Positions 33,777 through 41,499 of a stretch of 54,617 bases of DNA are shown piece by piece. The position numbers and the translations under genes are program-made. The notes below the pieces were generated by a model. It was not told where the DNA came from. It worked only from the letters and a program-made list of their open reading frames with translations, and ran no database searches. Positions within the stretch are counted from its first letter, which is position 1. Each line of letters begins with the position of its first letter. Origin of the DNA: a virus; the IMG/VR virus record IMGVR_UViG_3300042455_001551, positions 1 through 54,617 of that record, one strand, 5' to 3'.

Positions 33777-35171
33777 ATGATTTATAAATTAAGAGATTAC
33801 CAAGAAGAATGTGTCAAAACATGTTTATCTGTTTTAAGAGACGAGCTTGGTAGAAAAGAAGTTGCAATTCTGCCCACCGCTGCTGGAAAAGCGATTATAA
33901 TTGCACACATAAGTAAAGAGCTAACAGATGGTAAGGTTTTAGTATTACAGCCAAACATTGATTTACTTAATCAAGGTATTGAAAAGTTAGAAGCAATTGG
34001 GGCTAAATACTCCACTTTTTCTGCTTCTGCGGGAAAAAAAGAAACAGAAGAAAATTTAATTTATGCCACTCCAAAATCTTTGACCTATAAAGACTTTAAA
34101 GATTTAAACATAAAATATGTAATAGTCGACGAGTGCGACTTTGCAAGTAAGCCAGATTCAGAAATGGTGAAGCTGTTAAAAAAGTTAAAAATAAAATCTT
34201 GCCTTGGCTTAACAGCAAGTGCTTTCTATTTAGAACAAACAATGGACGGAGCTGTTACAAGAATGATGCACAACGTAAAAGGAGCGTTTTTTACAGATAT
34301 TTGTTTTGTAACACAAATTAGTGAATTGGTTAGTAAGAATTATTGGTCAGACATTCAATATTTTGATGTTTTTGACCATTCTAAGCAACCAATACTCGTA
34401 ACGAATAGTAGCGGTAGCGATTTTACAGAAGAATCTAAAAAATCGTTTTATGAAGCTTGTAATTTAAAAGAAAAAGTTGCACAATTTTTAAGCCGTCTAC
34501 CAGAAGGAGAAGATGCTTTAGTTTTTGTGCCGAGCATAGAAGAAGCAGAAGAACTACAAAAACTGATACCTAACTCTGTTGCAATACATTCTAAAATAAC
34601 TAAAAAACAAAGAAAGGAATTTGTTGACGGCTTTAAAGAAGACAAATACAGAGTTGCTATAACTCCTTTAGCATTAACAGTCGGTTTTGATAAACCAAGT
34701 CTTAAAAATTTAGTAGATTGCACGCCAACTAACTCAATAAGGTTGCACATGCAAAAGACTGGGCGAATAACAAGGATACATAAAGATAAAAAGTTTGGCA
34801 GAATTATAGATTTTGCGGGAAATGTTAGAACACATGGAGACGTAAGAGATTTAAATTACGAATACATAGAAGGGTACGGCTGGGGGTTATTCAAAAAAGA
34901 CATATTAATAAACGATGTACCAATGGACAGCGAAAAGGTATTCACAAAAGATTTTTTGAGAAAAGGCGGTAAACCAAAAGTTGAATATGTATTTGGAGAA
35001 CATAATCCAGGAGATGCTGTAATAACTTTCGGCGCAAACAAAGGTAAAAAAGTAAAAGAACTTTATTATAGAAAACGGCACTACTTAAAATGGTTAGCTA
35101 ATTCCGATTTCGATTTTAAAGACAAAGAGTTAGAAAGACAAGTGAAATTAATCTATAAAAAACTTGCATAA
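33777..35171 (+). CDS. SF2 DNA helicase with ExoX-like C-terminal domain, 464 aa
   Basis: Motif I is LPTAAGKA (32-39, Lys38), with Ala where Thr/Ser usually follows the Lys. Motif II is DECD (118-121), motif III GLTAS and motif VI QKTGRITR. Residues 415-464 (FGANKGKKV, YLKWLANSDFDF) match the short domain found at the C-terminus of exodeoxyribonuclease X and several phage helicases. It resembles UvsW-type helicases that unwind branched DNA, and would act in replication or recombination with the Sak4-like ATPase nearby. The A after GK in motif I could lower ATPase activity. Confidence 0.82.
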   Translation: MIYKLRDYQEECVKTCLSVLRDELGRKEVAILPTAAGKAIIIAHISKELTDGKVLVLQPNIDLLNQGIEKLEAIGAKYSTFSASAGKKETEENLIYATPKSLTYKDFKDLNIKYVIVDECDFASKPDSEMVKLLKKLKIKSCLGLTASAFYLEQTMDGAVTRMMHNVKGAFFTDICFVTQISELVSKNYWSDIQYFDVFDHSKQPILVTNSSGSDFTEESKKSFYEACNLKEKVAQFLSRLPEGEDALVFVPSIEEAEELQKLIPNSVAIHSKITKKQRKEFVDGFKEDKYRVAITPLALTVGFDKPSLKNLVDCTPTNSIRLHMQKTGRITRIHKDKKFGRIIDFAGNVRTHGDVRDLNYEYIEGYGWGLFKKDILINDVPMDSEKVFTKDFLRKGGKPKVEYVFGEHNPGDAVITFGANKGKKVKELYYRKRHYLKWLANSDFDFKDKELERQVKLIYKKLA

Positions 35172-35194
35172 TTCAAAAAAATTTCGTATATTTG
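35164..35194 (+). promoter_or_regulatory. Promoter at the helicase 3' end
   Basis: TTG, 20 nt, TATATTTG, overlapping the last codons of the helicase gene. The next ATG is 24 nt downstream. Same TTGCA and TTTCG flanks as the promoter at 40713. Confidence 0.8.
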
Positions 35195-35218
35195 CAATAA
35201 TAAAAAATTAAAAAAAAC

Positions 35219-35503
35219 ATGGAAGAATATAAAAGAATTGATTGGGAAGATTATAAAGAAATGCTTGAAAGGTATGGTTACACAGAAGAGCAAATTTCGG
35301 CGGTAAAAGAAATTAGAGAAAATCCAAACTACGAATACATGTCACCAGAACAGTTTAGATTTTTACATTTAAACGGCATTATAAAAAGAACGAGAAAATT
35401 GAAAAAATTAAGAACTTATCTTGTTGATTTAGAAGGTAAAGTGCTGTATTTAGACCATTACTATAAACAGTATCAGTTCTGTGCTTATTTTTTAAGTGAA
35501 TAA
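35219..35503 (+). CDS. Unknown protein, 94 aa
   Basis: A small protein with a helical N-terminus (YKEMLERYGYTEEQISAVKEI) that looks like a UBA- or HTH-type bundle, and a strand-rich C-terminus with several Tyr. Not recognised. It ends 1 bp before the HNH gene starts. Confidence 0.55.
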   Translation: MEEYKRIDWEDYKEMLERYGYTEEQISAVKEIRENPNYEYMSPEQFRFLHLNGIIKRTRKLKKLRTYLVDLEGKVLYLDHYYKQYQFCAYFLSE

Positions 35504-35504
35504 A

Positions 35505-36218
35505 ATGAGTTACGATTGTTGTAAAGTAGAGGGTTGTAAAAACCAAGGTAAGCTTCATAGAAATGGTAAAAGATTTTACCCAAGAGGTTTTTGTAATACA
35601 CACTATAAAAAATTTGTAAAAGAAAATAGAGATATTGTTGAGGCAGATAAAATAAGACCGCAATGTTGTTCTGTTGAAAATTGCGAAAGACCTAAACCAT
35701 ATATAAGAGGTTTATGTGAATTACATTACAGAAGGCTTATGGACAACGGTGATGTAAATACCGTACAAAAAAGAAGAGACGGTCAAACTACACACCCTTT
35801 ATACAATACCTACTGCGGTATAAAAAAGAGATGTCTACAAGAAACAGATAAAGATTACCAAAGATATGGTGGTAAAGGTATAAAGATTTGTGATAGGTGG
35901 TTAGGTGTAGATGGGTTTTTTAATTTTATTGAAGATATGGGAGAAAGACCAGATGGGTATACTTTAGATAGAATAGATTTTAATGGCGATTATTCTCCAG
36001 AAAATTGTAGATGGGCTGATATTCATACTCAAAATCTAAATAAAAACAATGTAAAAAATAGAGGTGTTATTTTCTATAAAAATTTAAATAAATATAGAGC
36101 AAGAATATCTGTAAAAGGTATAAGTTATGAGCTAGGTATGTTTGAAAAATTAGAAGATGCTATTGAAGCTAGAAAGCAAGCAGAAATTAAATATTTAGGA
36201 TTTGAAGTACAACTATAA
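35505..36218 (+). CDS. HNH homing endonuclease with N-terminal Cys motifs and AP2-like domain, 237 aa
   Basis: The first 90 residues hold two similar units with a CCxVExC start, GFCNTHY or GLCELHY and basic residues, probably zinc-binding DNA contacts. Residues about 95-180 are the HNH nuclease as found in phage homing enzymes: YGGKGIKICDRW, DRIDFNGDYSPENCRWA. The C-terminal 55 residues (GVIFYKNLNKYRARISVKG, YELGMFEKLEDAIEARKQAE) match the AP2/ERF-like DNA-binding domain often joined to such nucleases. It sits between two unrelated genes and is probably a selfish element. I chose the ATG at 35505 rather than a GTG at 35496. Confidence 0.82.
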   Translation: MSYDCCKVEGCKNQGKLHRNGKRFYPRGFCNTHYKKFVKENRDIVEADKIRPQCCSVENCERPKPYIRGLCELHYRRLMDNGDVNTVQKRRDGQTTHPLYNTYCGIKKRCLQETDKDYQRYGGKGIKICDRWLGVDGFFNFIEDMGERPDGYTLDRIDFNGDYSPENCRWADIHTQNLNKNNVKNRGVIFYKNLNKYRARISVKGISYELGMFEKLEDAIEARKQAEIKYLGFEVQL

Positions 36219-36654
36219 AAAACTAGATTATAATACAGAAGATTTAGAAAGTTTATCTAATTCTGATTTAAAAAAAGTTGCAGACTATTGGTTAAGGCAG
36301 TATTTATTAAAAATAGAATCGAATGCTGGATTTGGAGAAAGAATTTGGTGTCCACTAAAAAAGCAAAGTTATCATTACGATAAAATACATGTCTGTCATT
36401 ACTATGATAGGGGCATCATGAGCACAAGATATGATTTAGTTAACTGTCATTTAATTTCTTCTGTTTCTAATACTTTTGACGCGCAAGTTCAAGTAGAAGG
36501 CTATAAGTCAAAACATCACAAAGAATATCAAGAGTTTTTAATTGAAAAATACGGGCAAGAAGAGTTTGACAAATTAACAGAACGGTCAAAACAAATGAAA
36601 ATATTTTACAAAGAAGATTACATAGAAATAATAAAAAAGTTTAGAAATGAGTAA
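36202..36654 (+). CDS. NinG/Rap-like recombination nuclease, 150 aa
   Basis: The centre of the protein resembles the lambda NinG (Rap) family. CPLKKQSYHYDKIHVCHYYDRGIMSTRYDLVN (split: residues 50-65 and 66-81) aligns with the AGHYISR...TRFD..N segment, and IEKYGQEEFDKL with the family's G-x-E-x-V-x-x-L tail. NinG proteins assist phage recombination and Holliday-junction processing. Some Cys ligands seem replaced. The start is a TTG within the HNH gene, overlapping its end by 17 bp. The neighbour is the Sak4-like ATPase, which supports a recombination role. Confidence 0.6.
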   Translation: MKYNYKKLDYNTEDLESLSNSDLKKVADYWLRQYLLKIESNAGFGERIWCPLKKQSYHYDKIHVCHYYDRGIMSTRYDLVNCHLISSVSNTFDAQVQVEGYKSKHHKEYQEFLIEKYGQEEFDKLTERSKQMKIFYKEDYIEIIKKFRNE

Positions 36655-37057
36655 AGATTCATGGGCAATATTAAATCATCTTATTGAAGATTATTCTGAA
36701 AATAGAGAAAGTTATGATTCAGAAAAATTACAAACTCTTAGAGAAAAAATTAGCTTAAATTTATTTTTCCTTTCAGATAGTTTTTCAGAGTATATATCTG
36801 ACTACGAAAGAAATGAGCACATAAGAAAAAGCAAAATGGCAGAAAGAGAGCAGTTTTGGAGAACACAAAAAGATGATGACGGAAAATCAATGACAATTGC
36901 AGAGGCTGCAAATAGGGCTAGAATTGAATGTAATGAAGAAGTTGATAATTGTAAAGAATCATTAAGAAAGAAAAAAAGAGCAGAAATAGTATTAATGTCA
37001 GTTCAACAAATCCTTAATTCTATTAGTAGTAGATTGAACATAATCAAAGATAAATAA
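36647..37057 (+). CDS. Helical coiled-coil protein next to the RecA-like gene, 136 aa
   Basis: Highly charged and helical, with probable coiled coils in both halves. Its start overlaps the NinG-like gene by 8 bp and its stop is 11 bp before the RecA-like gene. A recombination mediator would fit the place; the sequence itself is not diagnostic. Confidence 0.55.
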   Translation: MSKDSWAILNHLIEDYSENRESYDSEKLQTLREKISLNLFFLSDSFSEYISDYERNEHIRKSKMAEREQFWRTQKDDDGKSMTIAEAANRARIECNEEVDNCKESLRKKKRAEIVLMSVQQILNSISSRLNIIKDK

Positions 37058-37068
37058 TTAAATAAAAA

Positions 37069-38067
37069 ATGGCAAAAAAAGTAACATCAGAAGAAGGAGA
37101 ATTATCAGCAATTGATAAAATGTACGCAAAGTACAAGAAGACAGAACAGATATTTGAAGCTCCTAAAAGTTTAGAAGATATTGATACTTCTGTAGAAAGA
37201 TTAGTTAATCCGTTCTTATCCTTTGATAGATATTTAGGTGGAGCACCAGCAAAAGGAAAAATAACAACTTATTCAGCTTTTGCGAGCTGTGGTAAAACGA
37301 GTATGGCTTTAGCACTAGCTGGAGCTAATAAAGACAGTATAATTGGTTTTTGTGATAATGAATTTAACTGGTCAGATTCATCTTATTTGTGGATTGATAA
37401 ATATTTTGGTATTGAAAAAGAAAGAATTCACGTTCTACAGCCAACTTATTTAGAAGAGGGTGCAGAGATGGTAGAAGATTTATGTGAGGTGGCTGATATT
37501 GTAATATTTGACGGTTTTGATTCATTGGCTCCAAAAGGAGAATACCAAGCAACTATGGAAGAACAGCAAATGGGTTTACAAGCAAGAGCTTATAAAAAAT
37601 TCTTTAGACGTTCAATGGGTAAAATCTATAAATCAAAAGCAGCGTTGATTATAACTAATCACCTTTATGAAAATATTGGAAATGTTTTTGAACCATTTAA
37701 AGAACCAGGTGGAAGAGCTATACATGATTTTGCAAGTCAAAAATTATACCTTACAAGAAGTAATGTCAAGGATACAAAAACTGGAAAAACTATCGGTCAA
37801 GAAGTAAACGTAACTGTTAATAAAGATAAACTATCTGGAAATAGAGGTGCAAAATTTAATCTTCCTTATGATAATAGATTAGGCTTTGACATTGAATTAG
37901 ATATTTTAAATAATGCAGTTGATTTAGGTGTTGTTAAACAGTCTGGGGCTTTCTTCAGTTACGATGGAACTAATATCGGACAAGGAAAAGATAAAGCTAA
38001 AATAACGTTAAAAGATAATCCAGAACTTTGTTTAGAAATTATAAATTTATGTAAAGAAAAATTCTAA
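37069..38067 (+). CDS. Sak4/RecA-like recombination ATPase, 332 aa
   Basis: A single RecA-fold ATPase domain. Walker A is ASCGKTS (72-78, Lys76) after GGAPAKGKITTYSAF, and Walker B is DIVIFDGFDSL near 144-154. The later segments GKIYKSKAALIITNHLY and GGRAIHDFASQKLYLTR have the layout of Sak4 and UvsX-type phage proteins. It should pair single strands with homologous DNA in phage recombination-dependent replication, with the nearby helicase, NinG-like nuclease and SSB-like protein. The gene is followed by a hairpin. Confidence 0.82.
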   Translation: MAKKVTSEEGELSAIDKMYAKYKKTEQIFEAPKSLEDIDTSVERLVNPFLSFDRYLGGAPAKGKITTYSAFASCGKTSMALALAGANKDSIIGFCDNEFNWSDSSYLWIDKYFGIEKERIHVLQPTYLEEGAEMVEDLCEVADIVIFDGFDSLAPKGEYQATMEEQQMGLQARAYKKFFRRSMGKIYKSKAALIITNHLYENIGNVFEPFKEPGGRAIHDFASQKLYLTRSNVKDTKTGKTIGQEVNVTVNKDKLSGNRGAKFNLPYDNRLGFDIELDILNNAVDLGVVKQSGAFFSYDGTNIGQGKDKAKITLKDNPELCLEIINLCKEKF

Positions 38068-38073
38068 TTAACA

Positions 38074-38102
38074 TCTGGCAGAAACTAAACATTTTTGCCA
38101 GA
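38074..38102 (+). other. Hairpin after the RecA-like gene
   Basis: TCTGGCA pairs perfectly with TGCCAGA over a 15-nt loop. There is no long T run after it, so it is a weak terminator at best; it may instead protect or process the transcript. Confidence 0.5.
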
Positions 38103-38117
38103 ATTATAACTTAAAAA

Positions 38118-38390
38118 ATGAACAAGCTAAAAATTTGGTTTTTAAAAATGTGTCTTAACCATTGTGTTGAGAGTGAGGATAATTTCTGTTTTAGATATTT
38201 CCGTTTTAAACTTTTTTTGGCGCGAAAAATAAATAAAAAAGATATGGAAACTCCATGTAAACCAGACCACAACGGAGAATGTTTAATATGTGATTGCTGG
38301 TTAGAAAATTGCGCATTTGAAAGGTGGAAAAACAAAGATTATAAATATGAAACAAAAGAAGAACTAAATAAAATGTTTGATGGCAGTTAA
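38118..38390 (+). CDS. Cys-rich small protein, 90 aa
   Basis: The C-terminal 45 residues hold a Cys cluster (CKPDHNGECLICDCWLENC) that suggests a zinc site; the N-terminal 40 are basic and aromatic. Not recognised. It overlaps the next gene by 11 bp. Confidence 0.55.
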   Translation: MNKLKIWFLKMCLNHCVESEDNFCFRYFRFKLFLARKINKKDMETPCKPDHNGECLICDCWLENCAFERWKNKDYKYETKEELNKMFDGS

Positions 38391-38799
38391 AAAAACAACA
38401 GAAAAAATAGAATGGACATATCAAGGTAAAAAAGATTTTACTGTACCTCCTCTGGCTATAGGCTTCACATACCTTATAGAGATAATAGGAACTCCTTTTT
38501 ACTATTATGGAAAAAAGAATCTTACTTCTACTCGTGGGCGCGGGAAAAAAGCTGTAACAAAGGAATCTAACTGGCGAAATTATGAGTCTTCGTCAAAAGA
38601 AGTTAAACAATTAGTCAAAAATGGAGCTATAATAAAAAAAAGTATTATTAAGTTTTGTTTTTCTAAGGCTGAACTTAGTTTAGAAGAAGCTAGACTAATT
38701 ATTTGTAACAATGGTTTAGAAGATAGTAGTTGTTTAAATAGATGGATATCGTTAAAAGTTTGGCAACATCAACTAACAAAAGGTTCTAATGGCATATAA
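38380..38799 (+). CDS. GIY-YIG-like nuclease-fold protein, 139 aa
   Basis: The order FYYYGKKNLTSTRGRG, then SNWRNYESSSKEV, then SIIKFCFSKAELSLEEAR follows a family of small phage nucleases with a degenerate GIY-YIG core (YIGxK, W..Y.GSS, IL..C.SK..L...E). The final Glu could be the catalytic one. The gene overlaps a true GIY-YIG homing endonuclease and may be a related selfish element or a domesticated enzyme. Start taken at the ATG at 38380. Confidence 0.55.
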   Translation: MAVKKTTEKIEWTYQGKKDFTVPPLAIGFTYLIEIIGTPFYYYGKKNLTSTRGRGKKAVTKESNWRNYESSSKEVKQLVKNGAIIKKSIIKFCFSKAELSLEEARLIICNNGLEDSSCLNRWISLKVWQHQLTKGSNGI

Positions 38800-40030
38800 A
38801 GAAAAATCTGGGATTTATAAAATAACATCTCCCTCCAATAAAATTTATATAGGTAAAAGTAAAAATATAAAGAGCAGATTAAATTCATATAAAAAATCAG
38901 ACAAAGTAAAGACTCAAGTAAGGTTATATAACTCTTTTCAAAAATACGGAGTAGAAAATCATATTTTTGAAATTATAGAAGAATGTGAAGTCTCTGATTT
39001 ATATTGTCGAGAACGTTATTGGCAAGATTTTTATGATGTATTAGGCAGTAACGGTTTGAATTGCATACTTACTGCTTGTAAAGAACACCCTGCTAAAATA
39101 TCAGAAGAAACTAGAAAAAAATTAAGCGAATCATCTAAGGGAGAGAAACACCCAATGTTTGGAAAAGATTGGAGACAAGGTAAGACACAAGAAGAACTAG
39201 ATAATCACAAAATTAATGTAAGTAACGCTCAAAAAGGTAAAAAAGCATCTGAAGAAAGTAAAAAACGAATGAGCTTGAATAATGCAAAATATTGGAAAGG
39301 TAAAAAGGGTAGCGACCACCCTTCTTTTGGAAGAACATTATCAGATGAGGAAAAAAATAAAATAAGAGATTTTATGCTAAGTGATAGAAACCCTAATAGA
39401 GGTAAAAAACAATCCTTAGAAACTATACAAAAAAGAATTAGTACACAATTAAAACCTGTTTTTAATTATTATTCTAAAGAAAAAATAAATTCAGTTAGAG
39501 AATTATCTATATTATTAGGTAAAAGCATAGGTTGTATAAGAGCACAGTTACTTAGAATAAATTCAAACACTATTGGTTGGGTATATGAGGAAGATTTAGA
39601 TAAGCCTTTATTTAAAAAAGAAAAGAAACCTTTATTTACAAAAGAGGAACAAGATATAATAAATGAGTGTTCATTAGAGGATATATACAAAAATTTTCCT
39701 TTATTATACAGAAGGTATAGAAAATATAATAAAGACTTACCTTATATAAAGGTAAAGTGGGACAAAGATACTTTAAAAGAAGAAATGTTAAAGTATAAAA
39801 CAGTTAAAGAAGTTATAGAGAAAAATCCATCTGCTTATAATATTGCAAAAAAATTATATCCAGAGTTAACAGAGCATTTAACAACAGATAGAATAATTTG
39901 GACAGAAGAAAAAATTACAGAAGAGATTAAAAAGTATACCACCTTAAATGAATTAAGGAGTAGCTCTATGAAATTATATAATGTAATCCATAAAAAATTT
40001 AGACACTTATTACCACTATATTCAAAATAA
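38789..40030 (+). CDS. GIY-YIG homing endonuclease with NUMOD3 motifs, 413 aa
   Basis: Residues 8-10 (GIY) and 20-22 (YIG) start a full GIY-YIG nuclease domain, with Arg and Glu conserved further in (CRERYWQDFY). Then come NUMOD3-type DNA-contact motifs: KISEETRKKLSESSKGEKHP, GKDWRQGK, KGSDHPSFGRTLS, and PNRGKKQS. A NUMOD/HTH-like unit (INSVRELSILLGKSIGCIRAQL) follows. The C-terminal 140 residues carry three helical repeats and look like extra DNA-binding parts. It is a free-standing mobile gene with no promoter of its own seen, placed between the GIY-like gene and the PhoH-like gene. Confidence 0.85.
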   Translation: MAYKEKSGIYKITSPSNKIYIGKSKNIKSRLNSYKKSDKVKTQVRLYNSFQKYGVENHIFEIIEECEVSDLYCRERYWQDFYDVLGSNGLNCILTACKEHPAKISEETRKKLSESSKGEKHPMFGKDWRQGKTQEELDNHKINVSNAQKGKKASEESKKRMSLNNAKYWKGKKGSDHPSFGRTLSDEEKNKIRDFMLSDRNPNRGKKQSLETIQKRISTQLKPVFNYYSKEKINSVRELSILLGKSIGCIRAQLLRINSNTIGWVYEEDLDKPLFKKEKKPLFTKEEQDIINECSLEDIYKNFPLLYRRYRKYNKDLPYIKVKWDKDTLKEEMLKYKTVKEVIEKNPSAYNIAKKLYPELTEHLTTDRIIWTEEKITEEIKKYTTLNELRSSSMKLYNVIHKKFRHLLPLYSK

Positions 40031-40036
40031 TTTAAT

Positions 40037-40705
40037 ATGACACAGCAAAAAGCAAAAGAAAACAAAGAGAAAAGAGTTCTTAAAACAGAACCAAAATTAA
40101 AAGTAGATTTAAATGACGAACAGAAAGAATTTGTAAAGCTTTTTTATGAATACGATGTTCTATTTTTACACGGCGATTTTGGGAGTGGGAAATCTTTGGC
40201 GGCGGTTCATACAGCACTAACATCATTTAGAAAGAAACAGTTTAATAATATTTGGATTACTCGACCAATGTTAAAGACCTCATTATCAGCACTTCCAGGA
40301 ACGCTTGAGGAAAAAATGAGCCCATATACTTTTCCGATTACTCAAAATATGGAAGTTTGCCAAGGTAAAGAAATGACAGATAAGATGCTAAAAGATGGTC
40401 TTGTAAAAATTATGCCAATAGAAGTTGCAAAAGGATGTAGTTTTATAGACTCCGTAGTTATTGTAGACGAGTATGAAGATATGACTTACGCAGATTTTAG
40501 AACGATTTTAACCCGTTTATCAAAAGGAAGTAAGATGATTTTCTGTGGTTCAAAAGAACAGATTGATAAACAAATTGGAAAAAATAGTTGTATTTATGAC
40601 ACTATGAGGTTAGAAGGAACAGGATTAGTAGGTTATATCACATTAAAATCAAACCACAGAAATCCTATTTTAACTGACATTATAAATTTTTTAGAAAAAG
40701 AATAA
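40037..40705 (+). CDS. PhoH-like ATPase, 222 aa
   Basis: Walker A is GDFGSGKS near residues 47-54, Walker B VVIVDEYEDM, then the motif GSKEQID and a final NHRN that stands where PhoH proteins have an Arg finger region. PhoH is frequent in phages; its phage role is unsettled (RNA helicase or nuclease regulation are proposed). No fused PIN domain is present. The strongest right-arm promoter and a non-coding region follow it directly. Confidence 0.8.
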   Translation: MTQQKAKENKEKRVLKTEPKLKVDLNDEQKEFVKLFYEYDVLFLHGDFGSGKSLAAVHTALTSFRKKQFNNIWITRPMLKTSLSALPGTLEEKMSPYTFPITQNMEVCQGKEMTDKMLKDGLVKIMPIEVAKGCSFIDSVVIVDEYEDMTYADFRTILTRLSKGSKMIFCGSKEQIDKQIGKNSCIYDTMRLEGTGLVGYITLKSNHRNPILTDIINFLEKE

Positions 40706-40712
40706 AATAAAT

Positions 40713-40743
40713 TTGCACAATTAAAAATAATTTCGTATATTTG
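40713..40743 (+). promoter_or_regulatory. Promoter for the non-coding/tRNA region
   Basis: TTG, 20 nt, TATATTTG, with TTTCG directly before the -7 element. It lies 8 bp after the PhoH-like stop. No start codon follows for about 600 nt, so its first product is a non-coding RNA. Confidence 0.82.
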
Positions 40744-40749
40744 CAGAAG

Positions 40750-41262
40750 AATTAAAAACACAGAGAAAGACAAACAAGTAATGGGACTTTTCTAGTACAG
40801 TTACAACACTATCAAGAGGTGTTAATGTTTGTTCGAGTATGATAAAAGTAGAGAGTTCGATTCCTCATTTAATACCTATGGTTTAGGTTGCTTTATCCCA
40901 ATCTTGATGGATGCGTTTTTAATTTTTTGTCGGCGGACCGTAAACGTGGTAGAAAGTGTGGCGAAAGAGTGTAGAGTAAGACTACAACATTGGTAGATGC
41001 TATCCTTACGGAGAGTCCGAGTTAAAAACGGCGTTGGTGATTCAAATTCACCCACTTTCTCAAGCCGTTGTTTTGTACTCCGCTGTAGAGGATTCTGTTC
41101 AACGTAAAATAAACAGAGATTGATTGTAATACAGCAGTTATAGAGGTTAAACTTTAAAACCTATCTTCCTTCCTGGCGATGATAATGCCTTATTTGGATT
41201 AAAATAATAAAATAACATAGTGTAAAAAAGAGTAGTGAAAAAGCTTTAAAGTAGCTACTCTA
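40750..41262 (+). ncRNA. Structured non-coding region between PhoH-like gene and tRNA-Gln
   Basis: About 510 nt without a credible ORF follows a strong promoter. It contains: ACACT-ATCAAGA-GGTGT at 40806-40823, which is a good tRNA-Leu(CAA) anticodon arm with T33; GAG(A)G-TTCGATT-CCTC near 40851-40866, a T-arm with one bulged A; the tRNA-like element at 40951-41060 (listed separately); GCTGTA...TACAGC enclosing TCTGTT...AACAGA in 41080-41136; GGTT...AACC near 41146-41162; and AGAGTAG/CTACTCT at 41229-41261, just before tRNA-Gln. So the region holds several folded units, some of them damaged or unusual tRNAs. It may also be one long RNA from which tRNA-Gln is cut. Confidence 0.55.
40951..41060 (+). 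tRNA. tRNA-like element (Leu-like features), oversized and not clearly functional
   Basis: A perfect acceptor stem (AGAAAGTG with CACTTTCT) and a perfect T-arm (GGTGA-TTCAAAT-TCACC) stand at the right mutual distance. The segment TTGGTAGATGC matches the D-loop of bacterial tRNA-Leu, and TCCTTACGGA matches its variable arm. But the total of 109-110 nt is about 22 too long, mainly because of a hairpin TGTAG-AGTAAGA-CTACA inside what should be the D-loop. The best anticodon loop (GTTAAAA, Leu TAA) sits on a stem of only three pairs. It is a degenerate, inserted or novel tRNA-like RNA. Confidence 0.4.
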
Positions 41263-41265
41263 AAT

Positions 41266-41335
41266 TGTTCAATGGTGTAATGGTAACACAACTGTTTTTG
41301 GTGCAGTTATTCCAAGTTCAAGTCTTGGTTGAACA
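41266..41335 (+). tRNA. tRNA-Gln(TTG)
   Basis: All parts fit. Acceptor TGTTCAA pairs with TTGAACA. The D-arm is GTGT-AATGGTA-ACAC. The anticodon arm is ACTGT-TTTTGGT-GCAGT with T33 and anticodon TTG (decodes CAA). The variable loop is 4 nt. The T-arm is CCAAG-TTCAAGT-CTTGG. The length is 70 nt and no CCA is encoded. CAA is the common Gln codon in the phage genes. It lies at the end of the structured non-coding region, 17 bp before a small ORF. Confidence 0.95.
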
Positions 41336-41352
41336 TCTAAATTTAAAATGAT

Positions 41353-41499
41353 ATGAAAACACAAGGAAATTTTAGGTATTTTTTAGACGGTAAAGAATAT
41401 GACAGTTTTGATGCTTTTGAAAAGGCGATTAAAAACGTGCAAGTGGAGATAGAAGTTAACAGTGAAAATTTGATTATATATGCAAAAGTATTATCTTAA
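41353..41499 (+). CDS. Small unknown protein, 48 aa
   Basis: ATG at 41353 opens a 49-codon frame whose stop overlaps the next gene's start by 20 bp. The product (MKTQGNFRYFLDGKEYDSF and so on) is a compact beta/alpha mini-protein. The overlap with a real gene and coding-like composition support it. Function unknown. Confidence 0.55.
   Translation: MKTQGNFRYFLDGKEYDSFDAFEKAIKNVQVEIEVNSENLIIYAKVLS

Noticed and set aside
40779-40873. A complete tRNA-Leu(CAA)
   Set aside because: The anticodon arm is good and a T-arm with one bulge exists, but I could not find a matching 7-bp acceptor stem or a D-arm with GG, so only a tRNA-like segment is reported inside the non-coding region.
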